From: Massilia sp. HP4
GTDB taxonomy: Bacteria; Pseudomonadota; Gammaproteobacteria; Burkholderiales; Burkholderiaceae_D
Direction of reading: 5' to 3'
NCBI RefSeq assembly: GCF_005222695.1
Contig: NZ_STGG01000006.1
Location: 62,001 to 126,000 of the forward strand
Length of the DNA: 64,000 bases
Under the pieces are notes generated by a model, which made no database searches, was not told the origin of the DNA, and worked only from the letters and a program-made list of their open reading frames with translations. The position numbers and the translations under genes are program-made. Shown here one piece after another: positions 54,784 to 64,000 of this stretch (position 1 is its first letter; each line of letters opens with the position of its first letter).

Positions 54784-57700
54784 ATGGCACGTTATTTTAT
54801 TGACCGCCCCATCTTTGCCTGGGTGATCGCGCTGTTCATCATGGTGATCGGTGGGGTTTCCATCACCCAGCTGCCGATCGCCCAGTATCCGAACGTGGCT
54901 CCGCCCTCGATCGTGATCAACGCGACCTACCCTGGCGCATCGGCCCAGGTGCTGGAAGACTCGGTCATCTCCGTCATCGAACGCGAGATGAACGGCTCTC
55001 CCGGCCTGATCTACATGGAATCGAGCAGCACCGCCAGCGGCGCCGGCTCGATCACCCTGACCTTCGAAACCGGCACCGATCCCGAGCTGGCCCAGGTCGA
55101 CGTCCAGAACCGCCTGTCGCGGGCGGCCCCGCGCCTGCCGGCATCGGTCAACCAGCAGGGCGTGCGCGTCGACAAGGTGCGCGCCAACTTCCTGCTGGTG
55201 ACGATCCTGTCGTCGGACGATCCGAAGTGGGACCCGATCGCGCTGGGCGACTACGCCTCGCGCACCGTGCTGCCCGAGATCCAGCGCATCAAGGGCGTCG
55301 GTACCGCCCAGCTGTTCGGCACCGAGCGCGCGATGCGCGTCTGGATCGATCCGGCCAAGCTGGTCGGCCTGAACCTGTCGCCGGGCGACGTCAACGCCGC
55401 GATCCAGTCGCAGAATGCCCAGGTGGCATCGGGTACCATCGGCGACCTGCCGCTGGCCGCCGGCCAGGAAATCACCGCCACCGTGGTGGTGACCGGCCAG
55501 TTGAGCACCGTCGAACAATTCGGCAACATCGTGCTGCGCGCGAACGCCGACGGTTCGACCGTGCGCCTGAAAGACGTGGCGCGCCTCGAAATCGGCGGCC
55601 AGGCCTACCAGACCTCGGCGCGCCTGAACGGTCGCCCATCGGCCGGTATCGGCGTCCAGCTGACTCCGACCGGTAACGCGCTCGAAACCGCCGAGCTGGT
55701 CAAGGCCCGCATGGAAGAACTGTCCAAGTTCTTCCCGCATGGCGTGAAATACACCGTGCCGTACGACAGCTCGAAGTTCATCAGCATCTCGATCGAACAA
55801 GTGCTGCATACCCTGATCGAAGCGATCGTGCTGGTGTTCCTGGTGATGTTCCTGTTCCTGCAGAACATCCGCTATACGCTGATCCCGACCATCGTGGTGC
55901 CGGTCGCCCTGCTCGGCTCCCTGGCTACCCTGCTGGCGCTTGGCTACTCGATCAACGTGCTGACCATGTTCGGCATGGTGCTGGTGATCGGTATCGTGGT
56001 CGACGATGCGATCGTGGTGGTGGAGAACGTCGAGCGCATCATGAGCGAGGAAGGCCTGCCGCCGCTGGAAGCGACGCGCAAGGCGATGGGCCAGATCACC
56101 GGCGCCATCATCGGCATCACCGTGGTGCTGATGTCGGTGTTCCTGCCGCTGGCCTTCTTCGGCGGCGCGGTCGGCAACATCTACCGCCAGTTCGCGGTGG
56201 TGATGGTGTCCTCGATCGCCTTCTCGGCCTTCCTGGCGCTGACCCTGACCCCGGCGCTGTGCGCCCACCTGCTCAAGCCGATCGAAAAAGGCCATCACGA
56301 GAAGAAGGGTTTCTTCGGCTGGTTCAACCGCAAGTTCTCGGCTACCGCCAAGGGCTATGAAGGCTGGGTCGGCAAGATCGTCAAGCACACCGGCCGCGGC
56401 ATGATCGTGTTCGCCGTCGTGGTGGGCGTGGTGGCGCTGCTGTTCACGCGCATGCCCAATTCGTTCCTGCCGAACGAAGACCAGGGTTATATCGTGCTGA
56501 ACGTCCAGCTCCCACCGGGCGCGACGCAAGAACGCACCAACCAGGTGATGACGGCGGTCGAGAACTTCACCATGAAGCAGCCCGAAGTGGCCAACATGAT
56601 CTCGATCCTGGGCTTCTCGTTCTCGGGCTCGGGCCAGAACATGGCGCTGGCCTTCGTGCCGCTGAAGGACTGGAGCGAGCGCAAGGAAAAAGGCTCGGAC
56701 GCGCAAGGCCTGGCCGGACGCATCATGGGTGGCGTGAGCGGCATCCGTGACGCCTTCATCTTCGCCATCAGCCCGCCGCCGATCCCGGAACTGGGTCGCG
56801 GCACCGGCTTCAGCTTCCGCCTGCAAGACCGCGGCAGCAACGGCCACGAAGCCCTGCTGGCGGCGCGTAACCAGCTGCTCGGCATGGCATCGCAGAGCAA
56901 GATCCTGACCGGTGTGCGCCCGGAAGGCCTGGAAGACGCGCCACAGGTGCGCCTGGACATCGACCGCGACAAGGCGCAAGCGCTGGGCGTGACCTTCACC
57001 GCGATCAACACCGCGATCTCGACCTCGCTCGGTTCGTCGTACGTGAACGACTTCCCGAACGCCGGCCGCCTGCAGCGTGTGGTGGTGCAGGCCGATGCCA
57101 GCTCGCGCATGCAGCCGGACGACCTGCTCAAGCTAAATGCGATCAACACCCAGGGCCAGGCCGTGCCGCTGTCTTCGTTCGCGACCACGCGCTGGGTCAC
57201 CGGCCCGATGCAGACCCTGCGCTACAACGGCTATCCGGCGATGAGCATCTCGGGCGACGCCGCCCCTGGTTACTCGACCGGCGACGCGCTGGCCGAGATG
57301 GAACGCCTGGCGGGCCAGCTGCCGGCCGGCTATGCCTTCGAATGGACCGGCCAGTCGCGCGAGGAAGTGCTGTCCGGCTCGACCATGACGATCCTGATGG
57401 CGTTCTCGATGCTCGCGATCTTCCTGGCCCTGGCCGCACTGTATGAAAGCTGGTCGATCCCGGTGTCGGTGCTGCTGGTGGTGCCGCTCGGTATCCTGGG
57501 CGCGATCCTGGCCGCCAACCTGCGCGGCTTCCCGAACGACGTGTACTTCAAGATCGGCCTGGTGACCATCATCGGCCTGGCGGCGAAGAATGCGGTGCTG
57601 ATCATCGAGTTCGCAAAGGACCTGCAGGCGCAAGGCAAGACGCCGATCGAAGCGGCGATCGAGGCGGCCCACCTGCGCTTCCGCCCGATCATCATGACCT

Positions 57701-57939
57701 CGCTGGCCTTCATCCTCGGCGTGCTGCCGCTGGTGATCGCGGGCGGCGCCGGCGCGGCTTCGCAGCGCGCGATCGGTACCGGCGTGATGGGCGGTATGAT
57801 TACGGCTACCGTGTTCGGCGTGTTGTTCGTGCCGCTGTTCTTCGTGGTGATCCGCACGCTGTTCAAGGGCAGCGAGCGCCAGCGCAAGATCTACGCCCAC
57901 GAGCAAGACAAGGCCGCAGACCAAGGAAACAAAATATGA
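54784..57939 (+). CDS. RND multidrug efflux permease (AcrB/MexB-like, HAE1)
   Basis: A 1051-residue inner-membrane proton/drug antiporter. MARYFIDRPIFAWVIALFIM is the HAE1 start. The proton-relay aspartates are in TM4 (GIVVDDAIVVVENVERIM), and the lysine in NAVLIIEFAKDL matches Lys940 of AcrB. Two large periplasmic loops and 12 TM helices fit the family length. It overlaps the outer-membrane channel gene by four bases. Confidence 0.96.
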   Translation: MARYFIDRPIFAWVIALFIMVIGGVSITQLPIAQYPNVAPPSIVINATYPGASAQVLEDSVISVIEREMNGSPGLIYMESSSTASGAGSITLTFETGTDPELAQVDVQNRLSRAAPRLPASVNQQGVRVDKVRANFLLVTILSSDDPKWDPIALGDYASRTVLPEIQRIKGVGTAQLFGTERAMRVWIDPAKLVGLNLSPGDVNAAIQSQNAQVASGTIGDLPLAAGQEITATVVVTGQLSTVEQFGNIVLRANADGSTVRLKDVARLEIGGQAYQTSARLNGRPSAGIGVQLTPTGNALETAELVKARMEELSKFFPHGVKYTVPYDSSKFISISIEQVLHTLIEAIVLVFLVMFLFLQNIRYTLIPTIVVPVALLGSLATLLALGYSINVLTMFGMVLVIGIVVDDAIVVVENVERIMSEEGLPPLEATRKAMGQITGAIIGITVVLMSVFLPLAFFGGAVGNIYRQFAVVMVSSIAFSAFLALTLTPALCAHLLKPIEKGHHEKKGFFGWFNRKFSATAKGYEGWVGKIVKHTGRGMIVFAVVVGVVALLFTRMPNSFLPNEDQGYIVLNVQLPPGATQERTNQVMTAVENFTMKQPEVANMISILGFSFSGSGQNMALAFVPLKDWSERKEKGSDAQGLAGRIMGGVSGIRDAFIFAISPPPIPELGRGTGFSFRLQDRGSNGHEALLAARNQLLGMASQSKILTGVRPEGLEDAPQVRLDIDRDKAQALGVTFTAINTAISTSLGSSYVNDFPNAGRLQRVVVQADASSRMQPDDLLKLNAINTQGQAVPLSSFATTRWVTGPMQTLRYNGYPAMSISGDAAPGYSTGDALAEMERLAGQLPAGYAFEWTGQSREEVLSGSTMTILMAFSMLAIFLALAALYESWSIPVSVLLVVPLGILGAILAANLRGFPNDVYFKIGLVTIIGLAAKNAVLIIEFAKDLQAQGKTPIEAAIEAAHLRFRPIIMTSLAFILGVLPLVIAGGAGAASQRAIGTGVMGGMITATVFGVLFVPLFFVVIRTLFKGSERQRKIYAHEQDKAADQGNKI

Positions 57940-59384
57940 TCAAGCACTTCAAACTCCTGACGCCGCTGGCGCTGTCGATGGCGCTGGCAGGCTGCATCTC
58001 GCTGGCTCCGGACTATGAACGTCCGGCCGCGCCGGTGGCCGCCTCCTTCCCGGAAACCCCGAAGGCGGCCACCGAGTCGACCAGCCCGGTGCTGGCCGCG
58101 GCGCCAAGCACCGTCGCCTGGCAATCGTTCTTCGCCGATGCGCGCCTGCGCACGCTGATCGACGCGGCGCTGGCGAACAACCGCGACCTGCGCGTGGCGA
58201 TCGCCAATATCGAGCAGGCGCGTGCGCAATACCGCATCGCCCGCGCCGACCGTCTGCCGACCGTGGGCCTGGGCATCAGCGGCAACCGCCAGACCGTGGG
58301 CGAAGACCAGCCGATCGAGAGCGTCTATCAATCCGGCCTGTCGGTATCGGCCTTCGAGCTCGACCTGTTCGGCCGGGTGCGCAACCTGTCCGAATCGGCG
58401 CTGGCGCAATACCTGGCCACCGAAGAGGCGCGCAAGGCCACGCAGATCAGCCTGATCTCGTCGGTCGCCAGCGCCTGGCTGCAACTGCTGGCCGACGAAG
58501 AGCTGCTGCGCATCACGCAAGACACGCTGAACACGCGCCTGGAATCGGACAAGCTGTTCCAGCTGCGCTTCGAGAACGGCGTGGCCTCGCGCCTCGAGAT
58601 CCAGCAATCGCGTTCGCTGGTCGAGACGGCCCGCGCCACCCTCGCCCAGCAGCAGCGCCTGCGGGCCCAGGACATTAACCTCCTGACGCTGCTGGTCGGC
58701 GGCCCGCTGCCGGCCGACGTGAGCGCCGGCGCCACCTTGGCCAAGACCGAGCTGCCGGACATCCCGGCCGGCCTGCCTTCGGACCTGCTGGCCAACCGTC
58801 CGGACATCCGTTCGGCCGAGCAGCAGCTGATCGCGGCCAACGCCAATATCGGTGCGGCGCGCGCGAACTTCTTCCCGCGCATCACGCTGACCGGCAGCGC
58901 CGGCAGCGCCAGCAACGAGCTGTCGGGCCTGTTCGACAGCGGCACCTGGGGCTGGACCTTCGCGCCGCAAGCGATCCTGCCGATCTTCGACTACGGCCGC
59001 AACAGCGCGACCCTGGGCAGCGCCCGGGCCCAGCGCGACATCGCGGTGGCGCAGTACGAGCAATCGATCCAGACCGCGTTCCGTGAAGTGGCGGACGCGC
59101 TGGCGGGCCAGGCGACCTTCAGCGAACAGTTGCGCGCGCAAGCCGCGGTGACCGAGGCGGAAGCGGATCGCTTCAACCTGTCCGACCTGCGCTATCGCAG
59201 CGGCGCGGCCAGCCAGCTCGACCTGCTCGATGCACAGCGTTCGCTGTTCCAGTCGCAGCAGTTGTCGGTGCAGGCGAACCTGCTGCGGTTGCAGAATCAG
59301 GTGACCTTGTATCGCGTGCTGGGTGGGGGATGGAGGGAGCCGGTGGCGCCGGTGGATGGTGGAGCGCCGGTGGCGGTGAGATAA
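57936..59384 (+). CDS. RND outer-membrane channel lipoprotein (OprM/NodT family)
   Basis: A 482-residue outer-membrane efflux factor. The signal peptide ends in a lipobox (ALAGCISLAPDYERP). The OEP repeat pattern is present: DARLRTLIDAALANNRDLRVA, and FPRITLTGSAGSASNELSGLF in the second half, shown in parts. GRVRNLSESALAQYLAT is the conserved helical barrel segment. It completes the tripartite pump with the two upstream genes. An intrinsic terminator follows. Confidence 0.95.
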   Translation: MIKHFKLLTPLALSMALAGCISLAPDYERPAAPVAASFPETPKAATESTSPVLAAAPSTVAWQSFFADARLRTLIDAALANNRDLRVAIANIEQARAQYRIARADRLPTVGLGISGNRQTVGEDQPIESVYQSGLSVSAFELDLFGRVRNLSESALAQYLATEEARKATQISLISSVASAWLQLLADEELLRITQDTLNTRLESDKLFQLRFENGVASRLEIQQSRSLVETARATLAQQQRLRAQDINLLTLLVGGPLPADVSAGATLAKTELPDIPAGLPSDLLANRPDIRSAEQQLIAANANIGAARANFFPRITLTGSAGSASNELSGLFDSGTWGWTFAPQAILPIFDYGRNSATLGSARAQRDIAVAQYEQSIQTAFREVADALAGQATFSEQLRAQAAVTEAEADRFNLSDLRYRSGAASQLDLLDAQRSLFQSQQLSVQANLLRLQNQVTLYRVLGGGWREPVAPVDGGAPVAVR

Positions 59385-59410
59385 GCCAGTCGGCATTTGC
59401 CGAGGTGGAG

Positions 59411-59437
59411 ACCGGGCCTGGTGGCCCGGTTTTTTTT
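59411..59437 (+). terminator. Intrinsic terminator of the RND operon
   Basis: ACCGGGCC-TGGT-GGCCCGGT followed by eight T, 26 bases after the channel gene. It marks the edge of the GC-rich part; the DNA becomes AT-rich right after. Confidence 0.9.
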
Positions 59438-59488
59438 GGAATAGTGCGAGTCAACGTTGTCCATGTTGTCGACCATTCGAGCAGCAAC

Positions 59489-59749
59489 TCAGCTGTTACT
59501 AAAGTTTTCGACTGTTGACATCAAAACAGCACCACAGCTAGTCTTATGTCCATCATAGGCGACGGGGACACCACCTACGGTATGTCGAGACTCCCCTTCG
59601 ACAATCTTCCCCTCCCCGTGTAGCGGGCAAACACACTTATCTCCAACACAAGCGACTGCAATTCCAGCTACCGTGAAGTGAGTAGCGGTGACTTGGGCAA
59701 CCTTGCCCCCATGGCTGGTAGGGTCATTAAGCCGGACGATGTTAGGCAT
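59489..59749 (-). CDS. PAAR-domain protein (T6SS spike tip)
   Basis: An 86-residue PAAR protein, which forms the sharp tip on the VgrG spike of the type VI secretion system. It shows NDPTSHGGKV at the N terminus, VACVGDKCVCPLHGEG with zinc-binding Cys/His, and TVGGVPVAYDGHKTSCGA. There is no C-terminal toxin extension, so it is a stand-alone tip. It is the last gene of the T6SS cassette, 57 bases downstream of the immunity gene on the same strand. Confidence 0.92.
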   Translation of the reverse strand: MPNIVRLNDPTSHGGKVAQVTATHFTVAGIAVACVGDKCVCPLHGEGKIVEGESRHTVGGVPVAYDGHKTSCGAVLMSTVENFSNS

Positions 59750-59806
59750 GCTTTGCCATTGCTCTCATGGGTTCGATCAGAAATGCTCGCCGTTCCTTTC
59801 TCTGCA

Positions 59807-61150
59807 TCAGCTTTCCAAATCTACTTTCTCGTATTCAACCAACTTCCATATCGTTGGATCTTTGGGTCGGTTTTGGAAGAGAAGCAAATTTCGCCAAATG
59901 CTTATTCCATTTGAGGTAGGCACAGAGGGCATAACATCTCCAGCACTTATGAATTTCCGTCGTTCACTATCCATAACATCCGCTCGAGTTATTTCCCACC
60001 AACCTGTTTCAGGGCAGATCTTACCTCCATCGATTTTAGTAGCTAACGGGACTTTATCTTTATTGACTGGTGTGGCATCTGTTGGCTCGCGCAGTCTCAC
60101 GGTTGATACAATCATGTCCCATAACGCAAGAGCGTCATCATCTGATATGCCTGGTTTAATCGCACCTTTGGTATCGTCTTTCACACCAGAATCAAGGCGT
60201 ATATCCAACTGCGGATGAAATGGATCATTGACAGATCCGGCACTATAAAATCTGAATTCATGAGCCGATACGGCACGCTTATATGCCGGAGTGCGAAATG
60301 CCATTTCCTGACCGGTCCAATGTCCGATCTGTCGGACTTGCTCGCGCAATATTTTCCTGCGTGAAAAAACTGCACCAAACCCAGCAGCTTCCGCTTTCGC
60401 TTGAGCTCGTTCGTGCAATACCTTGGGATTAGAATCATTATTCAGGAATTCTAAATTTTTGTGAACATCTATCGATATATGCACATCAGGATACTCGCTT
60501 AGCCGCAAACCGACTGTAGCTCGCTCGTATTCATATTCGCCCGTGACATATCCGCCCTCGATGCAAATTCCTGAATCAGCAGGTATTTCTTCTGCATTAC
60601 GAGAACGCAAGGCTGTGGCAACCTTATTTATTCTCTCAATAAAATCATCTTCCGGCAAGACACTACTTACTTCTTGAAAAAATATATCTTTCTCAATCGG
60701 TACAATCGATAGAATTTGGTATCCCACGCGATCACGCGATCCAATAACCATTTTTTGACCAGTTCTCACTCCGTCGATTACCTCCCCAAACAATGGAAGT
60801 TTTGGCCAACTATATTTAGTAAAAAACTTTTGCTCCTTCTCAACCTCCTCCATTCTTTCTAAAACATATTCACCGACCTTTTCTGCCTCTCCTTGTCGAT
60901 ATTCGATTGATGACTCAACCTCGGCCGGGCCATACACCACGACTGTGTTTAACGGAACTTTCACCACAAACCGCCCGAAGCAAATCATCTTGGTTTTATT
61001 AAAAATTGACGTCAATTCAGGTGATATCTCAGTCATATCCCCTCCAATAAAATTTTGGACCGTCCGACCGCAGCCCGTCATACATGTGGAAGCCAGAAAA
61101 AATATCAGGAGTGCCAGAACATTTCCTCTTGGGACAGCGCTCATGATCAT
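59807..61150 (-). CDS. T6SS lipase immunity protein (Tli4-like lipoprotein)
   Basis: A 447-residue lipoprotein: lipobox MTGC (Cys27) after a hydrophobic signal. The central beta-rich region and the C-terminal GGKICPETGWWE motif and SAGDVMPSV segment resemble Tli4-type immunity proteins that neutralise phospholipase effectors in the periplasm. ATG at 61150 overlaps the effector stop codon (ATGA), so effector and immunity are translationally coupled; GAGGTGGG lies just upstream. The DNA is clearly more AT-rich than neighbours on the left. The subfamily is inferred from motif memory. Confidence 0.75.
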   Translation of the reverse strand: MIMSAVPRGNVLALLIFFLASTCMTGCGRTVQNFIGGDMTEISPELTSIFNKTKMICFGRFVVKVPLNTVVVYGPAEVESSIEYRQGEAEKVGEYVLERMEEVEKEQKFFTKYSWPKLPLFGEVIDGVRTGQKMVIGSRDRVGYQILSIVPIEKDIFFQEVSSVLPEDDFIERINKVATALRSRNAEEIPADSGICIEGGYVTGEYEYERATVGLRLSEYPDVHISIDVHKNLEFLNNDSNPKVLHERAQAKAEAAGFGAVFSRRKILREQVRQIGHWTGQEMAFRTPAYKRAVSAHEFRFYSAGSVNDPFHPQLDIRLDSGVKDDTKGAIKPGISDDDALALWDMIVSTVRLREPTDATPVNKDKVPLATKIDGGKICPETGWWEITRADVMDSERRKFISAGDVMPSVPTSNGISIWRNLLLFQNRPKDPTIWKLVEYEKVDLES

Positions 61151-62877
61151 TCGGCCCACCTCATTGTTGAGATGATCTGGCATAAACAATAAATGGTAGC
61201 CGCAATTACAGAATCGTTACTATAGCTCGCCTGATGCTCGTATCCGGCTTGCCGAAACACGCCTTTAAATTTCCCGCTTCTCAACTGTGCATCTGCTGAG
61301 TATGTTGGAACTGTTTGATCGCCTGGGTCAGAAGGAGCCTGAAGATTGGCCTTGAACAGAATTCTCTTTTCATTTTTTTTCAACGAGTCGACTGGCTTTC
61401 GCAACATTAAGCCTCCTTTCTCGTCATCACTGTAAATCCTCGATGACTCTATGTCTTCTACACTTAAATCACCCTCGATTTTCCAAGTCACTTTATGCCA
61501 TGCAAGTCCATTCGAATCGGCACCGTAATGCGCATAACTGTGTTCATGGTAGGTTCCTGCGATTTGACTGTGAAAGTTTTTCGCCGCATCGAGCAACTCA
61601 TGCGTTCTCCTTGTTCCTTGTCCGGGTATTTGTGCAGGATTAATCCAGTCTTCACGAAGAAGCCCGTACCACTTATCGCCTGCCTTATATATTTCCTCAT
61701 AGGGATCTCCATGCTGAGGAAGGCTTTTTAACACTTCACCATCACGCATCAACCGCAACCAATGGTTTCCATATGCTTCGCTAGGAAGCAACTCCAATCC
61801 TCCTTGGGAGTTCCCAAGCACACAAGTGACATTGGGGCCTGTTGCACCAAGTATTCTCGCCGCGACATTATCGCCTTCAAAGCCACACCGCATACGTTTA
61901 TAGGTTGTTCCAGCGCCAATGGCTGGCATGACCCCATGGATCACTCCAAGAACCTTATCACTGATATTCCCCATTTCCGGGTGAACAACTGCTCTAGCCA
62001 CCAACCCTCCCATAGAGTGGGTAACAAGGATTACTTTTTCGCATTGATACCCTTGGTCTTTGTATTTTTTTATTAGTGCATTTATTCTGCCAGCAGTACT
62101 GACTCCAGAGTCCATATTGCTTTGCAGCCAGTTATACCCCATTGCATGAACTGGAAACCAACATCCTTTTATAGTCTTTCGCAGTGACACTTCATCTATT
62201 TCCTTTAAAGACGGATTTGGATGTGCCCCCCATGTCGCAGACTTGACGTTGACAATTGAATTCATCAGATAGGTGTCTTTGAAGCGGTCGGTGAACGAGC
62301 CGTTCAAACGTATTTCACATTCGCTGAGGATTTTTTCATAACTACCAAAAAAAACCTCACCCCACCCACGCTCACGTGCCTTTTGATCCCTCGTTTTCGC
62401 GTTAGCCCCTCCAGGTCTGTCGCTTTGCAAAAGAGGCCCTTCGATACGCCTCCAACTTCCACTGTACTGACTCGAGAAATGTGCTGCCTTGTTTCGCGCG
62501 TCGGAGGTTTCCTGTGAATTCCCATTAGAACTTCCTTTTTGATCATAAGTATCCAGCTCGGTTGTAACCGGGTCAAATCGCAACTGCCGCTCTGCTGCAG
62601 TATCATCTTCCATAGGGAGCGTCTCGAAGAGATTATCCGGTCGCCATGCAATATTGTTTTTCTTTCCGATTTTGGCTTGCCGAACTGAATTCATTCGTAA
62701 ATTCGACCCCATAATTCCTGGGATAAATATAATTGGAAGAACGCGATTAGGGGGAATACTATGGACCTGCGGCGCCCGATCTTGGACTGGAGTCATAAAA
62801 CCTTGGACGATTTTTCCACCGTTTTGATCAGGTTTCGCTGGCAGCTTATATCCGGTTCGCCTATTATCAGTAGACAT
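61147..62877 (-). CDS. T6SS phospholipase/lipase effector (Tle-like alpha/beta hydrolase)
   Basis: A 576-residue alpha/beta hydrolase. The oxyanion-side motif is FIPGIMGSNLRM, the nucleophile elbow THSMGGLVARAVV (Ser in HSMGG), the acid is probably the Asp in SDPGDQTVP, and the His in AGYEHQASYSN. There is no signal peptide, as expected for a cargo loaded onto VgrG in the cytosol. It is placed 33 bases after vgrG and overlaps its presumed immunity gene. Tle proteins degrade membrane phospholipids of target cells. The subfamily (Tle4-like by its partner) is an inference. Confidence 0.85.
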   Translation of the reverse strand: MSTDNRRTGYKLPAKPDQNGGKIVQGFMTPVQDRAPQVHSIPPNRVLPIIFIPGIMGSNLRMNSVRQAKIGKKNNIAWRPDNLFETLPMEDDTAAERQLRFDPVTTELDTYDQKGSSNGNSQETSDARNKAAHFSSQYSGSWRRIEGPLLQSDRPGGANAKTRDQKARERGWGEVFFGSYEKILSECEIRLNGSFTDRFKDTYLMNSIVNVKSATWGAHPNPSLKEIDEVSLRKTIKGCWFPVHAMGYNWLQSNMDSGVSTAGRINALIKKYKDQGYQCEKVILVTHSMGGLVARAVVHPEMGNISDKVLGVIHGVMPAIGAGTTYKRMRCGFEGDNVAARILGATGPNVTCVLGNSQGGLELLPSEAYGNHWLRLMRDGEVLKSLPQHGDPYEEIYKAGDKWYGLLREDWINPAQIPGQGTRRTHELLDAAKNFHSQIAGTYHEHSYAHYGADSNGLAWHKVTWKIEGDLSVEDIESSRIYSDDEKGGLMLRKPVDSLKKNEKRILFKANLQAPSDPGDQTVPTYSADAQLRSGKFKGVFRQAGYEHQASYSNDSVIAATIYCLCQIISTMRWAE

Positions 62878-62910
62878 GATTTATCCCTCGTTCAGTCCCA
62901 TTGCTGCAGA

Positions 62911-64000
62911 TTAGTCATCCAGCGCTTCAATTGTGTAATGAGCAAATGGGATTTCGGACTCGAAGTCCTGCGTCATCCCAGCTGCATCAGTTCGCCCTTC
63001 CAAAATTTGTCCGTCTTCCAGCGTGATGCGATACCGCTGATCTACTAAAGGCGAACCAGTACTCAAATCGATCATGCGCACACGCTGATCGTGTTTAACG
63101 ACGCTATCGGGCATGCGCATCGCCATCGCCCCTGCGTCACCCGCCCCGGGAAACTCAAACTTGGAGGCCTTGACCACGAAACCGCCCGTACATTGATGCG
63201 TGATCGCACCATTGCCAATTGCGACTTGGGCACCTTGCGTGACGACTGTGACCTTGGGCGACTGCAGCACAATTTCCTCGGACGCGGCCAGGACAATACG
63301 TTTAGCTGAAGTGATCTCGACATTCTCATCTTGTGCTTCGATCTCGACCTTTCCACTCGCTGCGACTAGTCTGGCTCCGAGCGAATGCGCGAAGACACTG
63401 ATCCCCTGCAGCGCATGGAGAAGGAGTTTGCGTCCTGCGGAAACCTGCGTATTCCGAAGACTGAGAAGATCGATATCCGTTTGCGCACCGATTGCGATGC
63501 CCGCCTGACTTCCGACAATTACGCCAGCAGGCGCTTCGATGGCAACGATCGGCGACCGGTCTGCCCCAGATGCCGACTGCCCTTCGATGTTGCTGCCGTC
63601 CTCCCAACTGTCGAGATGTTTTTTCAGCTTCACCAGCGACTCGGGCTCCACCGCATCAGTTTCATGCGCCTCGGCCAACTCGGCTAACTGCTTTTGAATA
63701 CTCAGCATTGCTTCCGACAGGCCAGCGAGCCCATCTCGATCAAGCAAGCGCCCCGCAGCACGTAGCGAAGAATCCGCACTAATCAGAATGCCCTCGCCTC
63801 CACGCAGGGACAACGCCGCATCGGTGCGCAATTCGGCCCCCTCCCCACGCGGTTCTGCCGCCCCGTCACGCCTCGGATGCGTGAGATAGCCCAAATTCAG
63901 CTGGCTGTGTGCGTGCTCGCTCCCAAGCTGGGCACTGATCTGCCCCGGCGTATCGTCCATGCGAAGCTGGTTGGCCCGCGTCCCCTGCCCTTCCTTGCTC
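62911..64000 (-). CDS. VgrG-family T6SS spike protein, C-terminal part (runs off the window)
   Basis: The last ~362 residues of a VgrG. The frame continues open through 64000, so the true start is outside. The gp5-like motif GTRANQLRMDDTPGQISAQL is at the window edge. DUF2345-type repeats follow (GGEGILISADSSLRAAGR, VIVGSQAGIAIGAQTDIDL). A short C-terminal adaptor domain (about residues 305-362 of the visible part, VRMIDLSTGSPLVDQRYRIT) fits the cargo-binding extensions of VgrGs that carry a lipase. The effector gene follows. Confidence 0.93.
   Translation of the reverse strand, partial: SKEGQGTRANQLRMDDTPGQISAQLGSEHAHSQLNLGYLTHPRRDGAAEPRGEGAELRTDAALSLRGGEGILISADSSLRAAGRLLDRDGLAGLSEAMLSIQKQLAELAEAHETDAVEPESLVKLKKHLDSWEDGSNIEGQSASGADRSPIVAIEAPAGVIVGSQAGIAIGAQTDIDLLSLRNTQVSAGRKLLLHALQGISVFAHSLGARLVAASGKVEIEAQDENVEITSAKRIVLAASEEIVLQSPKVTVVTQGAQVAIGNGAITHQCTGGFVVKASKFEFPGAGDAGAMAMRMPDSVVKHDQRVRMIDLSTGSPLVDQRYRITLEDGQILEGRTDAAGMTQDFESEIPFAHYTIEALDD

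Noticed and set aside
54781..56979. Minus-strand frame opposite the RND permease
   Set aside because: Shadow of a highly codon-biased gene; no motifs.
59678..60218. Plus-strand frames opposite the immunity gene
   Set aside because: They lie antisense to a well-supported lipoprotein gene and lack ribosome-binding sites.

Overview
The window is chromosomal DNA from a GC-rich betaproteobacterium, most likely Burkholderiales/Oxalobacteraceae close to Massilia. This rests on protein content: an Entner-Doudoroff gene set with a HexR regulator, ArgA, YggX, HrpA, an AcrAB-OprM type RND pump and T6SS genes, all with strongly GC-biased third positions. The last ~4.5 kb is visibly more AT-rich. I see no rRNA, tRNA, CRISPR array or transposase.

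Layout. 1-4.8 kb: an MscS-type channel, a Tat-targeted SDR, a PRC-barrel protein and a TetR regulator that appears to share one operator with a 36-residue membrane peptide. 4.8-15 kb: housekeeping genes (hrpA, argA, yggX, rpiA) and a MacAB-like export operon with MacB split into ATPase and permease. 15-26.3 kb: a divergent XRE-cupin regulator and a tight seven-gene operon: two serine hydrolases, an enolase-superfamily epimerase, a POT peptide transporter, a TonB receptor, a DUF1611/DgcN protein and a lipoprotein dipeptidase. It reads as a pathway for importing and degrading D-amino-acid-containing peptides, probably muropeptide-like, and is the most interesting system here. 26.5-30.1 kb: two tandem chemoreceptor genes that arose by duplication. 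30-35.2 kb: a six-gene ba3-type cytochrome oxidase operon with three multiheme c cytochromes and a 57-residue single-TM protein.

35.3-41.3 kb and 47.6-52.6 kb hold central sugar metabolism: edd-eda, pgi, an SMP-30 lactonase, zwf-hexR and tal. HexR-like 15-bp sites lie in front of edd, pgi and zwf, so one regulator encoded in the window probably controls them. Between these blocks are a membrane-anchored catalase with a cytochrome b561, an outer-membrane transporter-like protein, a soluble chemoreceptor with its sensor region at the C terminus, and an NmrA-type reductase divergent from a LysR regulator. 52.6-59.4 kb: a TetR repressor divergent from a complete RND efflux operon, with an AcrR-like operator between. 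59.5-64 kb: an AT-rich type VI secretion cassette on the minus strand (VgrG, cut by the window edge; lipase effector; lipoprotein immunity protein; PAAR tip protein).

Gene starts were adjusted from the longest open frames using ribosome-binding sites, signal peptides and overlaps. No database search was possible, so family names come from motif recognition.
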